Shown piece after piece: positions 42,574-51,077 of a stretch of DNA of 64,000 bases. The position numbers were made by a program, and so were the translations under genes. This DNA is from an uncultured Verrucomicrobiales bacterium. GTDB lineage: Bacteria; Verrucomicrobiota; Verrucomicrobiia; Verrucomicrobiales; Akkermansiaceae. Location: NCBI GenBank assembly GCA_937934595.1, contig CALGZA010000046.1, positions 20,011-84,010 of the forward strand, written 5' to 3'. How positions within the stretch are numbered: position 1 is the first letter of the stretch; every line of letters starts with the position of its first letter. Below the pieces are notes generated by a model, which was not told the DNA's origin, did not search any database, and saw nothing but the letters and a program-made list of their open reading frames with translations.

Positions 42574-43794
42574 ATGTCGAAGTCAGCAATACATGTAGGT
42601 TTAGAGATAGGTACGAGTAAGACTTGTATGGTTGTAGGTGAGGTTAAGGCTGATGGTTCGGTAAAGATATTGGGTGTTGGGAAGACGAAGAGTGTGGGTG
42701 TGAGGAAGGGAGAGATATCTGATTTTCATCAGGTTAGGACCTGTATCCGTGAGGCTTTGTTAGAGGCAGAGGATGTTTGTGATGTGGTTATTGATAGTGT
42801 TATTTTGTCTGTTACTGGATCACATATAAAGGGCGAGAATAACAGAGGGACTTACAGGTTACCTGATGAGGATGGTGAGGTGGAGGAGGATGATGTTAGA
42901 GAGGCTGAGGAGATAGCTAGAGAGATAGCGATGCCGAGTGATAACATTTATTTACTGAGTTTGTTGCGTTATTACGTGCTGGATGGACAGGAGCATATAA
43001 CGATGCCTTTGGGGCTATTGGGTAATACGTTGGAGGCGGATTATCATTTGATACATGGGGGTAAGCTACGCGTAGAGAACAGCTTGAAGTGTGTGAGGGA
43101 GATACCTTTGGATGTGAGTGATGTGGTATTTGCACCGATTGCTTCTGCTCAGATTGCGTTGACGAGGGATTGTAAGGAACTAGGGGCGTTGGTTATTGAT
43201 ATAGGTGGAGGGACGACTGATTATGTGTTGTATTTGGATGGTGCTGTTGAGGCGTCTGGTTGTATTCCCGTGGGTGGTGACCATATTACAAATGACATTC
43301 ATGTGGTGACGGAGATACCTATTTCTAAGGCTGAGCAGGTGAAGTGTACGGAGGGAGATGTGTCAGGAGATGCTGCGAAGTCAGTGGGTATAGTGACGAT
43401 TGAGGATGAGAGTGGTTTTCAGACATTAGAGTTAAAGCGTCAGTTGCTGAATGATATTATACGAGGCCGGATGATAGAGACGCTTTGTTTGGTGAGGGAT
43501 AGCTTGCCTGCTGGGTCTCTGGAGGGTGTGGGTAAGGGAGTGTTTCTAACTGGTGGGACTAGTTTGTTGAGAGGTATGTGTGAGTTGACGGCAGAGGTTT
43601 TTGGTTTACAGGTTTATCGGCCTGAGATGCCTGAGGTGAGTGGGGTTCAGGCGTATTTCAGGGATCCTCAGTATACGACTGCTGTGGGTTTGATCCGCTA
43701 TGCACAGATTAGGGATGAGGAGAAGAGTGAGAGAGAGTCTAAGAGTGGCTTTATGAGTAAGCTGTCAAAGTTTTTACCGTTTGGGACGCATTAG
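42574..43794 (+). CDS. ftsA: Cell division protein FtsA
   Basis: A 406-residue actin-like ATPase that ties the division ring to the membrane. Blocks: HVGLEIGTSKTCMVVGEVKA, GKTKSVGVRKGEISDFHQVR, SVTGSHIKGENNRGTYRL, LGALVIDIGGGTTDYVLYLD, GCIPVGGDHITNDI and VFLTGGTSLLRGMCELTAEV. The C-terminus, SGFMSKLSKFLPFGTH, can form the amphipathic membrane-targeting helix. The gene after it is not ftsZ, which is unusual for this cluster. Confidence 0.95.
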   Translation: MSKSAIHVGLEIGTSKTCMVVGEVKADGSVKILGVGKTKSVGVRKGEISDFHQVRTCIREALLEAEDVCDVVIDSVILSVTGSHIKGENNRGTYRLPDEDGEVEEDDVREAEEIAREIAMPSDNIYLLSLLRYYVLDGQEHITMPLGLLGNTLEADYHLIHGGKLRVENSLKCVREIPLDVSDVVFAPIASAQIALTRDCKELGALVIDIGGGTTDYVLYLDGAVEASGCIPVGGDHITNDIHVVTEIPISKAEQVKCTEGDVSGDAAKSVGIVTIEDESGFQTLELKRQLLNDIIRGRMIETLCLVRDSLPAGSLEGVGKGVFLTGGTSLLRGMCELTAEVFGLQVYRPEMPEVSGVQAYFRDPQYTTAVGLIRYAQIRDEEKSERESKSGFMSKLSKFLPFGTH

Positions 43795-43804
43795 TGAGTT
43801 GGGG

Positions 43805-44788
43805 ATGAAGGCGTCTAAGATATATATTCACCGTTATGAGATGCGAAGCCGTCTGGGTCTGAATAGTAGGTCTGATCAGACGCTTCATAGGGGTGCTCTA
43901 ATTATGGTGGAGCGAGATTGTGTTCCTGGCTATGGATGTCTTCATCCTTGGGAGTCTTTAGGTGATGTGAGTTTGGATGGTCTTATTCAGCAGTTAGTGG
44001 AGGGGAGGATATCTAGACAGGTTCGTAGTGCTTTGGAGTGTGCTGAAGTGGATAGGGAGGCTAGGTTATCTGGAGTGAGTTTGTTCGATGGATTAGAAGT
44101 TCCTGATAGTCATGCGACAATTGTGGGAGGGCTAGATAGAGTGGGGGAGGCAGTTGCTGAAGGTTATGATACGGTGAAGTTAAAGATGGGGCGTGATGAT
44201 GAAGCTAATCTGAAGTTATTGAAGAGTGTGTTTGATGCGTTTCCTGCGTTGCGAGTGAGGCTTGATTATAATGGTGTGAGTGGGGTGAGCGCGATGGATC
44301 ATTTTTTAGGTGCTATGGGTGAAGATTTGAGGAGACAGATTGATTTTATAGAAGATCCGTTTTCTTATGAGGATGCTGCGTGGGGGGAGTTACGTGATAA
44401 GTATGCTGTAAAGTTTGGTGTAGATAGGGGTGTAGGTGAGGCCACGGTGGAGTATGATGTGGCGGTGGTTAAGCCTGCTATCAATGATGTGGATAAGATC
44501 TGTAATAGGTCTCAGATGTGCGGGCGTAATGTTGTCATTACCAGTTATATGGATCATCCTGTGGGGCAAAGTTATGCAGCGTATTGTGCTGGGAAGATGA
44601 ATGGGATGTATGTGGGGCTGGTGAATAAGCGATGTGGCTTAATGACTCATGGGCTTTTTGAGTCAACGGGTTTCATTGAGAAGCTGAGTGGCTCTGGTCC
44701 AGCTTGGAATTATGGTGTTGGGGAGGTGGGATTAGGTTTTGATGAATTATTAGGGGGGCTAGACTGGCAGGATATAAAGCGTGTTTAG
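43805..44788 (+). CDS. Enolase-superfamily protein, MenC (o-succinylbenzoate synthase)-like
   Basis: A 327-residue protein, start ATG 43805 (MKASKIYIHRYEMRSRLGLN). N-terminal capping domain to ~95, then a barrel with YDTVKLKMGRDDEANLKLL (catalytic KxK), VRLDYNG (first metal Asp with N), FIEDPFSYEDAA (Glu), VKFGVDRGVGEA (Asp) and AVVKPAINDVDKI (second catalytic Lys). These match the MLE/OSBS subgroup; OSBS dehydrates SHCHC in menaquinone synthesis. Other men genes are not in the window, so N-acylamino-acid racemase or dipeptide epimerase activity is also possible. It starts ten bases after ftsA. Confidence 0.75.
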   Translation: MKASKIYIHRYEMRSRLGLNSRSDQTLHRGALIMVERDCVPGYGCLHPWESLGDVSLDGLIQQLVEGRISRQVRSALECAEVDREARLSGVSLFDGLEVPDSHATIVGGLDRVGEAVAEGYDTVKLKMGRDDEANLKLLKSVFDAFPALRVRLDYNGVSGVSAMDHFLGAMGEDLRRQIDFIEDPFSYEDAAWGELRDKYAVKFGVDRGVGEATVEYDVAVVKPAINDVDKICNRSQMCGRNVVITSYMDHPVGQSYAAYCAGKMNGMYVGLVNKRCGLMTHGLFESTGFIEKLSGSGPAWNYGVGEVGLGFDELLGGLDWQDIKRV

Positions 44789-44823
44789 TTGAGTTTGAGT
44801 CAAGATGTTATATTGTAACTGAG

Positions 44824-45819
44824 ATGGAAGATCCTATAAAGCCGTGGTTTGAGACTCTGAGGGGCATGGGTGAGTTTACTGGGATACGATATGGGGTATT
44901 AAGTGATGAGGAGGTTGAGTCTGGATTAGAGCCGCTGTGGTTGTATAGAGATCATCAATTATTTGATGGTATAGGAGGGTTTGTTGATGTTTTAAGGGAG
45001 CGAGGTGTTTGTTATGAATCGGTTGATATTCCATTGAATGCACGCGCAGAGAGTGTGACATGGTGGCCATTTATTAGGGGTTTGCCAAGTTTGTTGTTTT
45101 CTCGGAGGAAGCGTCTCACGTTTAAGTCGCCGTTTCTGAGTAGTGATCGTCCTAAGGGAGTTAGTTTAGATTTAGACGAAGCTCCAGAAGCAGTGGCTTG
45201 GCATGTTTTTACGGAGGATGAGACTAGGGAGGTTATTGTATTTAGCAAGTGTATGGGTGTTACCGTTAATACGTTGCTGTTGCATCTATTAGACCAGACT
45301 GCGAGAGATTATTTGGAATGTCCGAGTGCGATTACTGGGTGGATGTTGCCTGTTAATTTGAGGGGGGCGGTTAGTTTAAGTGAAGAAACGATGAATCATT
45401 CTTCTTGTGTGAATGTTAAATTACATGAGAAGTCTGATTTTAAGGGAACGCATGAGGCTATTATGGATGCTATAGGGCGAGGACAGCATATTCAAAACTG
45501 GATGGGCTATATATCAGGTCGATGGCTCAGTGATAGGAGGAGGAGGAGACTGATTAGCCAAGATAAGGCTATGTCGCAGTGGAATTTAGGGTGTTTTTCT
45601 AATTTAGGCGTGTGGGATAGTGAGAAGCGATTTGATACGGGAGACGCGTGGTGTTTTGTGCCTCCGGTGATAGAGTGTCAAAGGGTGGCTGCTGGGTGTA
45701 TGACGTTTCAGAATAGGCTATGTTTGACGATTCAGTTTCATCCATTGATGAGTTCAGATTCTGAGCTTGCACGTATTTGGTTATCAGAGTGGGTTACTAG
45801 GATTACTGGGGGTGTGTAG
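44824..45819 (+). CDS. Short WS/DGAT- or condensation-like acyltransferase
   Basis: A 331-residue protein with an altered HHxxxDG motif near residue 40: YRDHQLFDGIGGFVDVLRER, close to the H-H-A-L-x-D-G-x-G-G-x-x-L-L of wax-ester synthases/DGATs. Later GVTVNTLLLHLLDQTARDYL resembles the family's 'aTVNDvlLaal' block, and MLPVNLRGAVSLSEETMNHS the 'PVslR' block; CFSNLGVWDS sits where SNVPGP does. The usual ~130 N-terminal residues before the active site are almost absent. The first His of HH is Asp. It probably transfers an acyl group from CoA or ACP; the substrate is unknown, perhaps linked to the menC-like gene 35 bases upstream. Confidence 0.55.
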   Translation: MEDPIKPWFETLRGMGEFTGIRYGVLSDEEVESGLEPLWLYRDHQLFDGIGGFVDVLRERGVCYESVDIPLNARAESVTWWPFIRGLPSLLFSRRKRLTFKSPFLSSDRPKGVSLDLDEAPEAVAWHVFTEDETREVIVFSKCMGVTVNTLLLHLLDQTARDYLECPSAITGWMLPVNLRGAVSLSEETMNHSSCVNVKLHEKSDFKGTHEAIMDAIGRGQHIQNWMGYISGRWLSDRRRRRLISQDKAMSQWNLGCFSNLGVWDSEKRFDTGDAWCFVPPVIECQRVAAGCMTFQNRLCLTIQFHPLMSSDSELARIWLSEWVTRITGGV

Positions 45820-46030
45820 TTATTCTATTTTGAATATTATGAGAGAGGCTTATTGATTTTCTTAAGAATTTGTGTTTATACTAGTTATGTTATTAGTCCT
45901 AATTCATCGCGTTATTAGATTACACAACATTTCTCTTTTATTCGTCATATTTTCTTCACGAATTGGTATGAGATAATTTTTTAAGATATGTTATTGATTT
46001 AATAGTTAAACTTATAGAGTATGTTTTGTA

Positions 46031-47230
46031 ATGAATAAGCAATCTTTGATCTGTTGTGTTTTTTTCTCCATTTCGACTATAGCGGGTGCTGTTGGTTTTA
46101 GGTTACCGAACCAGGATGCAGATAGTATAGCACGTGGGAATGCTTTTGTTGCAACAGCGGACAATCCTTCTGCTATCTATCATAATCCTGCTGGGATAAC
46201 TCAGCTTGAGGGTAGGCAGTTTAGCTTGGGGCTTTATAATATTACTACTGATGTTGATTACAGAGGTGCTTTAGGTAGAGCGGAAACGAGCCATGCTGTT
46301 CAGGTTGTGCCGCAGTTGCATTATGTATATTCACCAGTGGATTCGCCTTTTTCTTATGGTTTAGGGGTATTTGCTCCGTTTGGTTTGGGTATTGATTATG
46401 GGGATGATAATCCATTTAATACATTAGCTCAAAAGGGTTCTCTGGCTTATGTTAGTGTTGCACCAACCATTGGATATGCGTTTTCTGATACTTTTTCAAT
46501 TGGTGCTAGCGCTACAGTGAATTATTCTGAAATCGAGTTTCACAGAGCTTTGACGAGTGTAGCGGATCGGTTTAGTTTTGAGGGTGATGATATGGATTTG
46601 GGTTTTAATTTTGGTTTGTTGTGGAAGCCTCACAGGCAATGGTCTTTAGGCTTGAATTACAAGTTAGAGACGGAGATGCATTATGATGGACGATCAAGAG
46701 CAAGAGCGGTATTTAGCCCTGATGGTTCCTGGGTGGATACGTCTGCATCTTTGGTATTTCCTCAGAATATTGATGTGGGGGTATCATATAGGCCGAGTGA
46801 TAAGTGGAACCTGGAGGTAAATATTGACTGGACTGATTGGGATGCGGTAGATGTAACTACACTATCTGGAACTGCGCTTGGAGATGTGGCTTTCCCTTTT
46901 AACTACAAGTCTAGTTTTATGTATGAATTTGGTGTGACGCGTTATTTAGATAGAGGTTACTATATGAGTGCTGGATATATTTACAGTGAAAACTCTGCAC
47001 CTGACAGTACGTTTTCACCTCTTAACCCTGATGCTAATTTACATCTTTTTAGTGTAGGGCTTGGACGCAGAACAGAGAGTATCAGTTGGTCTCTGGGGTA
47101 TCATTTTGCTTATAATAGTGGAAGGGAGGTAACAGGTAATAGTGCAGCCTCTTTGGCGGGGCAGACGGCAGATGGGAGTTACCATGTGCTAAATCAGGCG
47201 CTTAACGCTTCAGTGAGTTATAGGTTTTAG
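46031..47230 (+). CDS. FadL/OmpP1/TodX-family outer-membrane transporter
   Basis: A 399-residue barrel protein. Signal peptide (LICCVFFSISTIAGA) and the family N-terminus VGFRLPNQDADSIARGNAFV, ATADNPSAIYHNPAGITQLE (the NPA motif), GVFAPFGLGIDYGDD and barrel strands to SVSYRF, ending in Phe. FadL proteins bring long-chain fatty acids or other hydrophobic molecules across the outer membrane. It faces the PhcB-like signalling locus tail to tail, 20 bases apart, which is notable since fatty-acid esters could be both its cargo and the signal. Confidence 0.92.
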   Translation: MNKQSLICCVFFSISTIAGAVGFRLPNQDADSIARGNAFVATADNPSAIYHNPAGITQLEGRQFSLGLYNITTDVDYRGALGRAETSHAVQVVPQLHYVYSPVDSPFSYGLGVFAPFGLGIDYGDDNPFNTLAQKGSLAYVSVAPTIGYAFSDTFSIGASATVNYSEIEFHRALTSVADRFSFEGDDMDLGFNFGLLWKPHRQWSLGLNYKLETEMHYDGRSRARAVFSPDGSWVDTSASLVFPQNIDVGVSYRPSDKWNLEVNIDWTDWDAVDVTTLSGTALGDVAFPFNYKSSFMYEFGVTRYLDRGYYMSAGYIYSENSAPDSTFSPLNPDANLHLFSVGLGRRTESISWSLGYHFAYNSGREVTGNSAASLAGQTADGSYHVLNQALNASVSYRF

Positions 47231-47250
47231 AGCAAGAGGGGTAAATTTAT

Positions 47251-48423
47251 TTAGAGCCTAGACCAGAACATATCGTTGTCCGCTAGTGATCTGGCTAGGG
47301 ATTCCCATGCTGGTTCATCTGAAGCTGCTAGCCTTTCACGGTCAAATGAAAGTCTAAGTCTGACGAGTGCTTTGCCTGATTCAGGAAATACATCAAATCT
47401 TCCACCGAAGTGTGCTAGTTTGAATAGAGCTCCCACAAAGCTGATGGCGCCTTTGATTGAGTTGTTAGTGTCAGTAGCTTGACGCAGATGTTTTAGGTTT
47501 TTTGAGACTAAGCGAGAGGGCAGGCGGAACTCTAGTCCACTATGCCTTATTTCAAGGGAGCACTCACCTGCGTCCTCGAGCATGATTTCAAGGCTTTGGA
47601 AGAGAGGGGTGATTAGTTCTGTGATTCTGTCACTTGTTCCTGGCCAATGAAGTTCTTCAGCACCTGCTCTGAGGTGCATAAATGTCTGCTTAGTGAGGTA
47701 TTCCTCTAGGAATTCATTGACGTTGATGGAGCTATCTTGGAGTCTTTCGCCTCCAGTGAGATCCTCAGGGAATGCTACAGAAACTGTTTTGAGGAAATTC
47801 AGGTGCTGTTTGTAGATGGTATTCCATGAGGTTGCTACAGGATCTGAGTCTGATGTATTGTCTTCTAGTTCATCGATGTCAGCGAGTTGGGCGATGACAC
47901 CTAGAGCTTCGTCAATATTTTGTATTTTTTGTGCACTAAAGACTGTCATACTGGCTAGAGAAAGGAGGCGGTCTGATCCGGCTAGACCTTGAAGGCTAGT
48001 TAGTTTGTGAGAAAGCAGGCTGTCCCTTTCTTTGGTTATTGAAAAGAGTTCGACAGCTCTTCTGAGAGTTATTTCTAGGTCTGCGATTTCCCATGGCTTT
48101 GTAATATAACGATATATGCCACCTTTATTGACTGAATCAATAGCTGCATCCATGTCTGAATAAGCAGTGGATAGGATTCTGACTGTGGATGGGTTAATTG
48201 CTGCAACTTTTTCGAGGAACTGAGAGCCCGTTTCTCTAGGCATGCGTTGATCGGTAATGACTACGCCTATTTTGTCTTTATGCTGCTCGTATACCTCAAG
48301 TGCGTGTATGCCGTCATCTGCAGTCAGTATGGTAAATTCTTTTTTGAAAAGACGGGCGAAGTATTTTCTGGTTTTTTCTTCGTCGTCTACAAATAGAATG
48401 CAAGGTTTTTCTTCTGGTAACAT
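47251..48423 (-). CDS. Response regulator, PhcQ-like
   Basis: A 390-residue protein. Receiver domain in residues 7-130: CILFVDDEEKTRKYF, phosphoacceptor D58 in VVITDQRMPRETGSQFLEKV, TVRILSTAYSDMDAAIDSVN and YRYITKPWEIADLEITL. A long helical linker follows (RAVELFSITKERDSLLSHKL). The C-terminal ~230 residues have no DNA-binding domain; scattered pieces (EELHWPGTSDRITELITPLF; LEIRHSGLEFRL; VRLRLSFDRERL) look like a degenerate histidine-kinase/ATPase-type fold. The receiver resembles those of PhcQ in Ralstonia-type phcBSRQ loci. Starts 29 bases after the kinase stop. Confidence 0.8.
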   Translation of the reverse strand: MLPEEKPCILFVDDEEKTRKYFARLFKKEFTILTADDGIHALEVYEQHKDKIGVVITDQRMPRETGSQFLEKVAAINPSTVRILSTAYSDMDAAIDSVNKGGIYRYITKPWEIADLEITLRRAVELFSITKERDSLLSHKLTSLQGLAGSDRLLSLASMTVFSAQKIQNIDEALGVIAQLADIDELEDNTSDSDPVATSWNTIYKQHLNFLKTVSVAFPEDLTGGERLQDSSINVNEFLEEYLTKQTFMHLRAGAEELHWPGTSDRITELITPLFQSLEIMLEDAGECSLEIRHSGLEFRLPSRLVSKNLKHLRQATDTNNSIKGAISFVGALFKLAHFGGRFDVFPESGKALVRLRLSFDRERLAASDEPAWESLARSLADNDMFWSRL

Positions 48424-48452
48424 AGTTGGTGAGCTCTTAGATTGTTAATTGT

Positions 48453-51077
48453 TTAATTTATTAAATCATCTTTCAAAGAGACTGGCAAACGAATATAGAA
48501 AGAAGTGTAGACATCTTTTTCTGATTTACATGATATGTGTCCTTGGTGACTAGAGATGATTTTCTGGCATATGCTGAGGCCTAGCCCCATGCCTTCACCT
48601 ACATCTCTTTTAGTAAAGAAGGGGTCAAATATTTTACTTAAATCATTTTGACTCATTCCGATGCCATTGTCAGTAATTGAGATAGATATTTCATCATTAT
48701 TAGTTTCATTCATTTGAATTTTTAGGAGGCCTTTCCTATCTACTTCCTTAGTGGCTAGGGCTCCGTTAATCATAATATTTGAAAGGACCTGACTTAGTTG
48801 TATCTCATTACCGAATATTTTAAGATCTTTTTGTATATTTGTATCGATCTTAATATCATCGAGCTGATGTCCAGCTAGTTTGCAAGCTGTCTCGAAAACT
48901 CTGATAGCAGGGACGGTGTCGAATGCCGTGAAATTGTTTCCATGGGTAAGACCTCTTAAGTCGGTGATGATCTTAATCACTCTATCTAAACCTTCACTGG
49001 CATCATTAACGGTTTCTATGAAGTCATCTTTCTCGTCTTGTGAGATTTCATCTTCGAATGTTTTGAGGGCGAATATTGCGGTTTTGACATAATTCAGAGG
49101 GTTATTTACTTCATGAACTATGCCTGCGCTCATAACGGCCAGCGATGAAACTTTTTCAGCTTGTACAACGGTAGCTTCTTGGTCTTTGATAGTTTCTAGA
49201 GCTTTCTCCAGACGTAAGTTGTTCTTTTTTAGCTTAACTTCAAAGAGGTGGCTCATTATTAAGTTGTCTACTCTGGTGTGGAGTTCAGCAGTGGAAAATG
49301 GTTTGCTTAGGAAGTCATTGACTCCTAAATTAAGTGCTTCGAGCTTGTTAACTTCTTCTGCTTTGGCGGTAACGAGGATAATGGGTATTCTTTCAGTGCT
49401 CGGGTGAGATCTGAGTAGGCTAGTGACTTCAAGCCCATCTTTGCGTGGCATTTCTAGGTCTAGGATGATCAGGTCGGGAAGGCATTGTTTGGCCTTTTCC
49501 CAGCCTTCAGCGCCGTCTTCTGCAGTTAATATTTCATATTCATTGAGCTCTCCGCTGATGAATGCCCGCATGTCGGGTTCATCATCGATAACGAGAACTG
49601 AATGTTGTTTCAGAGATGCTTGGGTTTGCTTATAAAATTCTGCTGAAGGGGAGTGATCGATGGGTCGGTTTTCTTTACGTGTTATGAGGCGAGCTTGCGT
49701 GTTAAGCTCTTCCATGATGTCGATTTCTGATGTGCTCTCTGCTTTGACTTCATCGATAGAGCAGAATTTAGATGGGATAAATATCTGGAATGTAGTACCT
49801 TTGTTTATGGTAGAATCTAATTTAATAGTTCCGTCTAGGCTATCTATGAGGCTTTTAACCAGTGCTAGCCCGAGCCCCGCGCCTCCGTGTTTTCTTTTGG
49901 CTGACATATCAGCCTGCCAGAAGCGTTCGAAAATCATGGGTGTTTCTTCTTCGCTGATGCCAAGGCCATTATCCTTTACGTCAATTAAGATACCTTTGGT
50001 GTCGCTTGCTAGAGTAAATATGATTTCTCCGCCTACAGGGGTGAATTTAATAGCATTCATTAGTAGATTGAGAATAATTTTCTCCAACGATATTTTGTCT
50101 ATCCATGCGTTGAGCTCTGCATTGTTTATAAATTTAACACTAATTCGTTTTTTTTGAGCTATAGGTTCTACGCTTTTGACTAGGTCCTCGCAAAATTTCT
50201 CTACATTAGTTGCTGATTTTTTGTTCGTGTTTTTAGACATGTCCATTTTGACCAGGTCTAGGACTTCGTTGATGAGTCTAAGGAGCCGCAAACCATTTGA
50301 TTTCATTAGTCTCAAGTGTTCATTTACTTTTGTGTCATTCCATGATTCGGCTTGCCTTTCGAGTGCTTCAATGGGGCCCATGATGAGGGTCAGCGGTGTG
50401 CGAAGCTCGTGGCTTATGTTGGCAAAGAATCCTGTTTTTAGTCTGTCTAGTTCGACCATTTTCAGATTTTGTTTCTCTAAAGTTTTTTTGTTTTCTTCCA
50501 GCTGCTCAAGAAGAGAGAACTCTTTTAATCTGAGGTTTTCATTGAACAGAACGCCACACGATGAAAATACGGCAGTTACCGTGATGTAGAAGAGGTGGAC
50601 CCAGCCATCAGGTCTTGAGAAATCTTCTGCTGCTAGAAGAATGAAGTAGAGGGTAACACATGAAGCCGCATTAATGAGGCTGTCCCTGAGTCTCCATCTC
50701 AGCAGCATAGAGGCGCATACTAGTACAAGGATGAGGCCACCATAGTAAAGCGAGTCCCCACCATCTACCAGGTACATCATGTAAGTGGCGCATGCGCTAG
50801 GGAATAAGGCTGCACTGTGAGCTCCTAGGCTATGAATTTCCGGTCTTGCGGTATATTTTACAGTGATCCATATTATTGCTAGCGCTAAGCAGGTGAATGC
50901 CCTCAGCATGAAGAAGGGCATTACGTGATCAGGGTAGACCCATAAATCTAAAAGTACCCCTAGTAGGGTGAACGCTGATGACAAAGCTATCGTGGTTAGA
51001 TAGCCAGGTTTTCTTATTTCCTGTTCGGACAGTTCGAATCTTTTTCTGAGTTCGAGATCTTGAGAGTTTATCTTCAT
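48453..51077 (-). CDS. Membrane hybrid kinase with two histidine-kinase modules and an internal receiver
   Basis: An 874-residue protein. Residues 25-178 have about six membrane segments. HisKA with H223 (FANISHELRTPLTLIMGPIE) and ATPase motifs N (NLLMNAIKFTP), G1 (DNGLGISEEE) and G2 (GGAGLGLALVKSL) form the first kinase (215-435). A receiver at 493-610 has D540 (DLIILDLEMPRKDGLEV) and K592. After a coiled coil (615-645), a second kinase has H655 (SAGIVHEVNNPLNYVKTAIF), DNGIGMSQNDLSKIFDPFFT and GMGLGLSICQKII. Layout equals PhcS (membrane kinase) joined to PhcR (receiver-kinase) of Ralstonia. Its ATG overlaps the methyltransferase stop by four bases. Confidence 0.9.
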   Translation of the reverse strand: MKINSQDLELRKRFELSEQEIRKPGYLTTIALSSAFTLLGVLLDLWVYPDHVMPFFMLRAFTCLALAIIWITVKYTARPEIHSLGAHSAALFPSACATYMMYLVDGGDSLYYGGLILVLVCASMLLRWRLRDSLINAASCVTLYFILLAAEDFSRPDGWVHLFYITVTAVFSSCGVLFNENLRLKEFSLLEQLEENKKTLEKQNLKMVELDRLKTGFFANISHELRTPLTLIMGPIEALERQAESWNDTKVNEHLRLMKSNGLRLLRLINEVLDLVKMDMSKNTNKKSATNVEKFCEDLVKSVEPIAQKKRISVKFINNAELNAWIDKISLEKIILNLLMNAIKFTPVGGEIIFTLASDTKGILIDVKDNGLGISEEETPMIFERFWQADMSAKRKHGGAGLGLALVKSLIDSLDGTIKLDSTINKGTTFQIFIPSKFCSIDEVKAESTSEIDIMEELNTQARLITRKENRPIDHSPSAEFYKQTQASLKQHSVLVIDDEPDMRAFISGELNEYEILTAEDGAEGWEKAKQCLPDLIILDLEMPRKDGLEVTSLLRSHPSTERIPIILVTAKAEEVNKLEALNLGVNDFLSKPFSTAELHTRVDNLIMSHLFEVKLKKNNLRLEKALETIKDQEATVVQAEKVSSLAVMSAGIVHEVNNPLNYVKTAIFALKTFEDEISQDEKDDFIETVNDASEGLDRVIKIITDLRGLTHGNNFTAFDTVPAIRVFETACKLAGHQLDDIKIDTNIQKDLKIFGNEIQLSQVLSNIMINGALATKEVDRKGLLKIQMNETNNDEISISITDNGIGMSQNDLSKIFDPFFTKRDVGEGMGLGLSICQKIISSHQGHISCKSEKDVYTSFYIRLPVSLKDDLIN

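Noticed and set aside
49660..50157. 165-codon plus-strand frame inside the kinase gene
   Set aside because: Lies opposite the H, N and G motifs of the first kinase; Ser/Leu-rich composition without homology.
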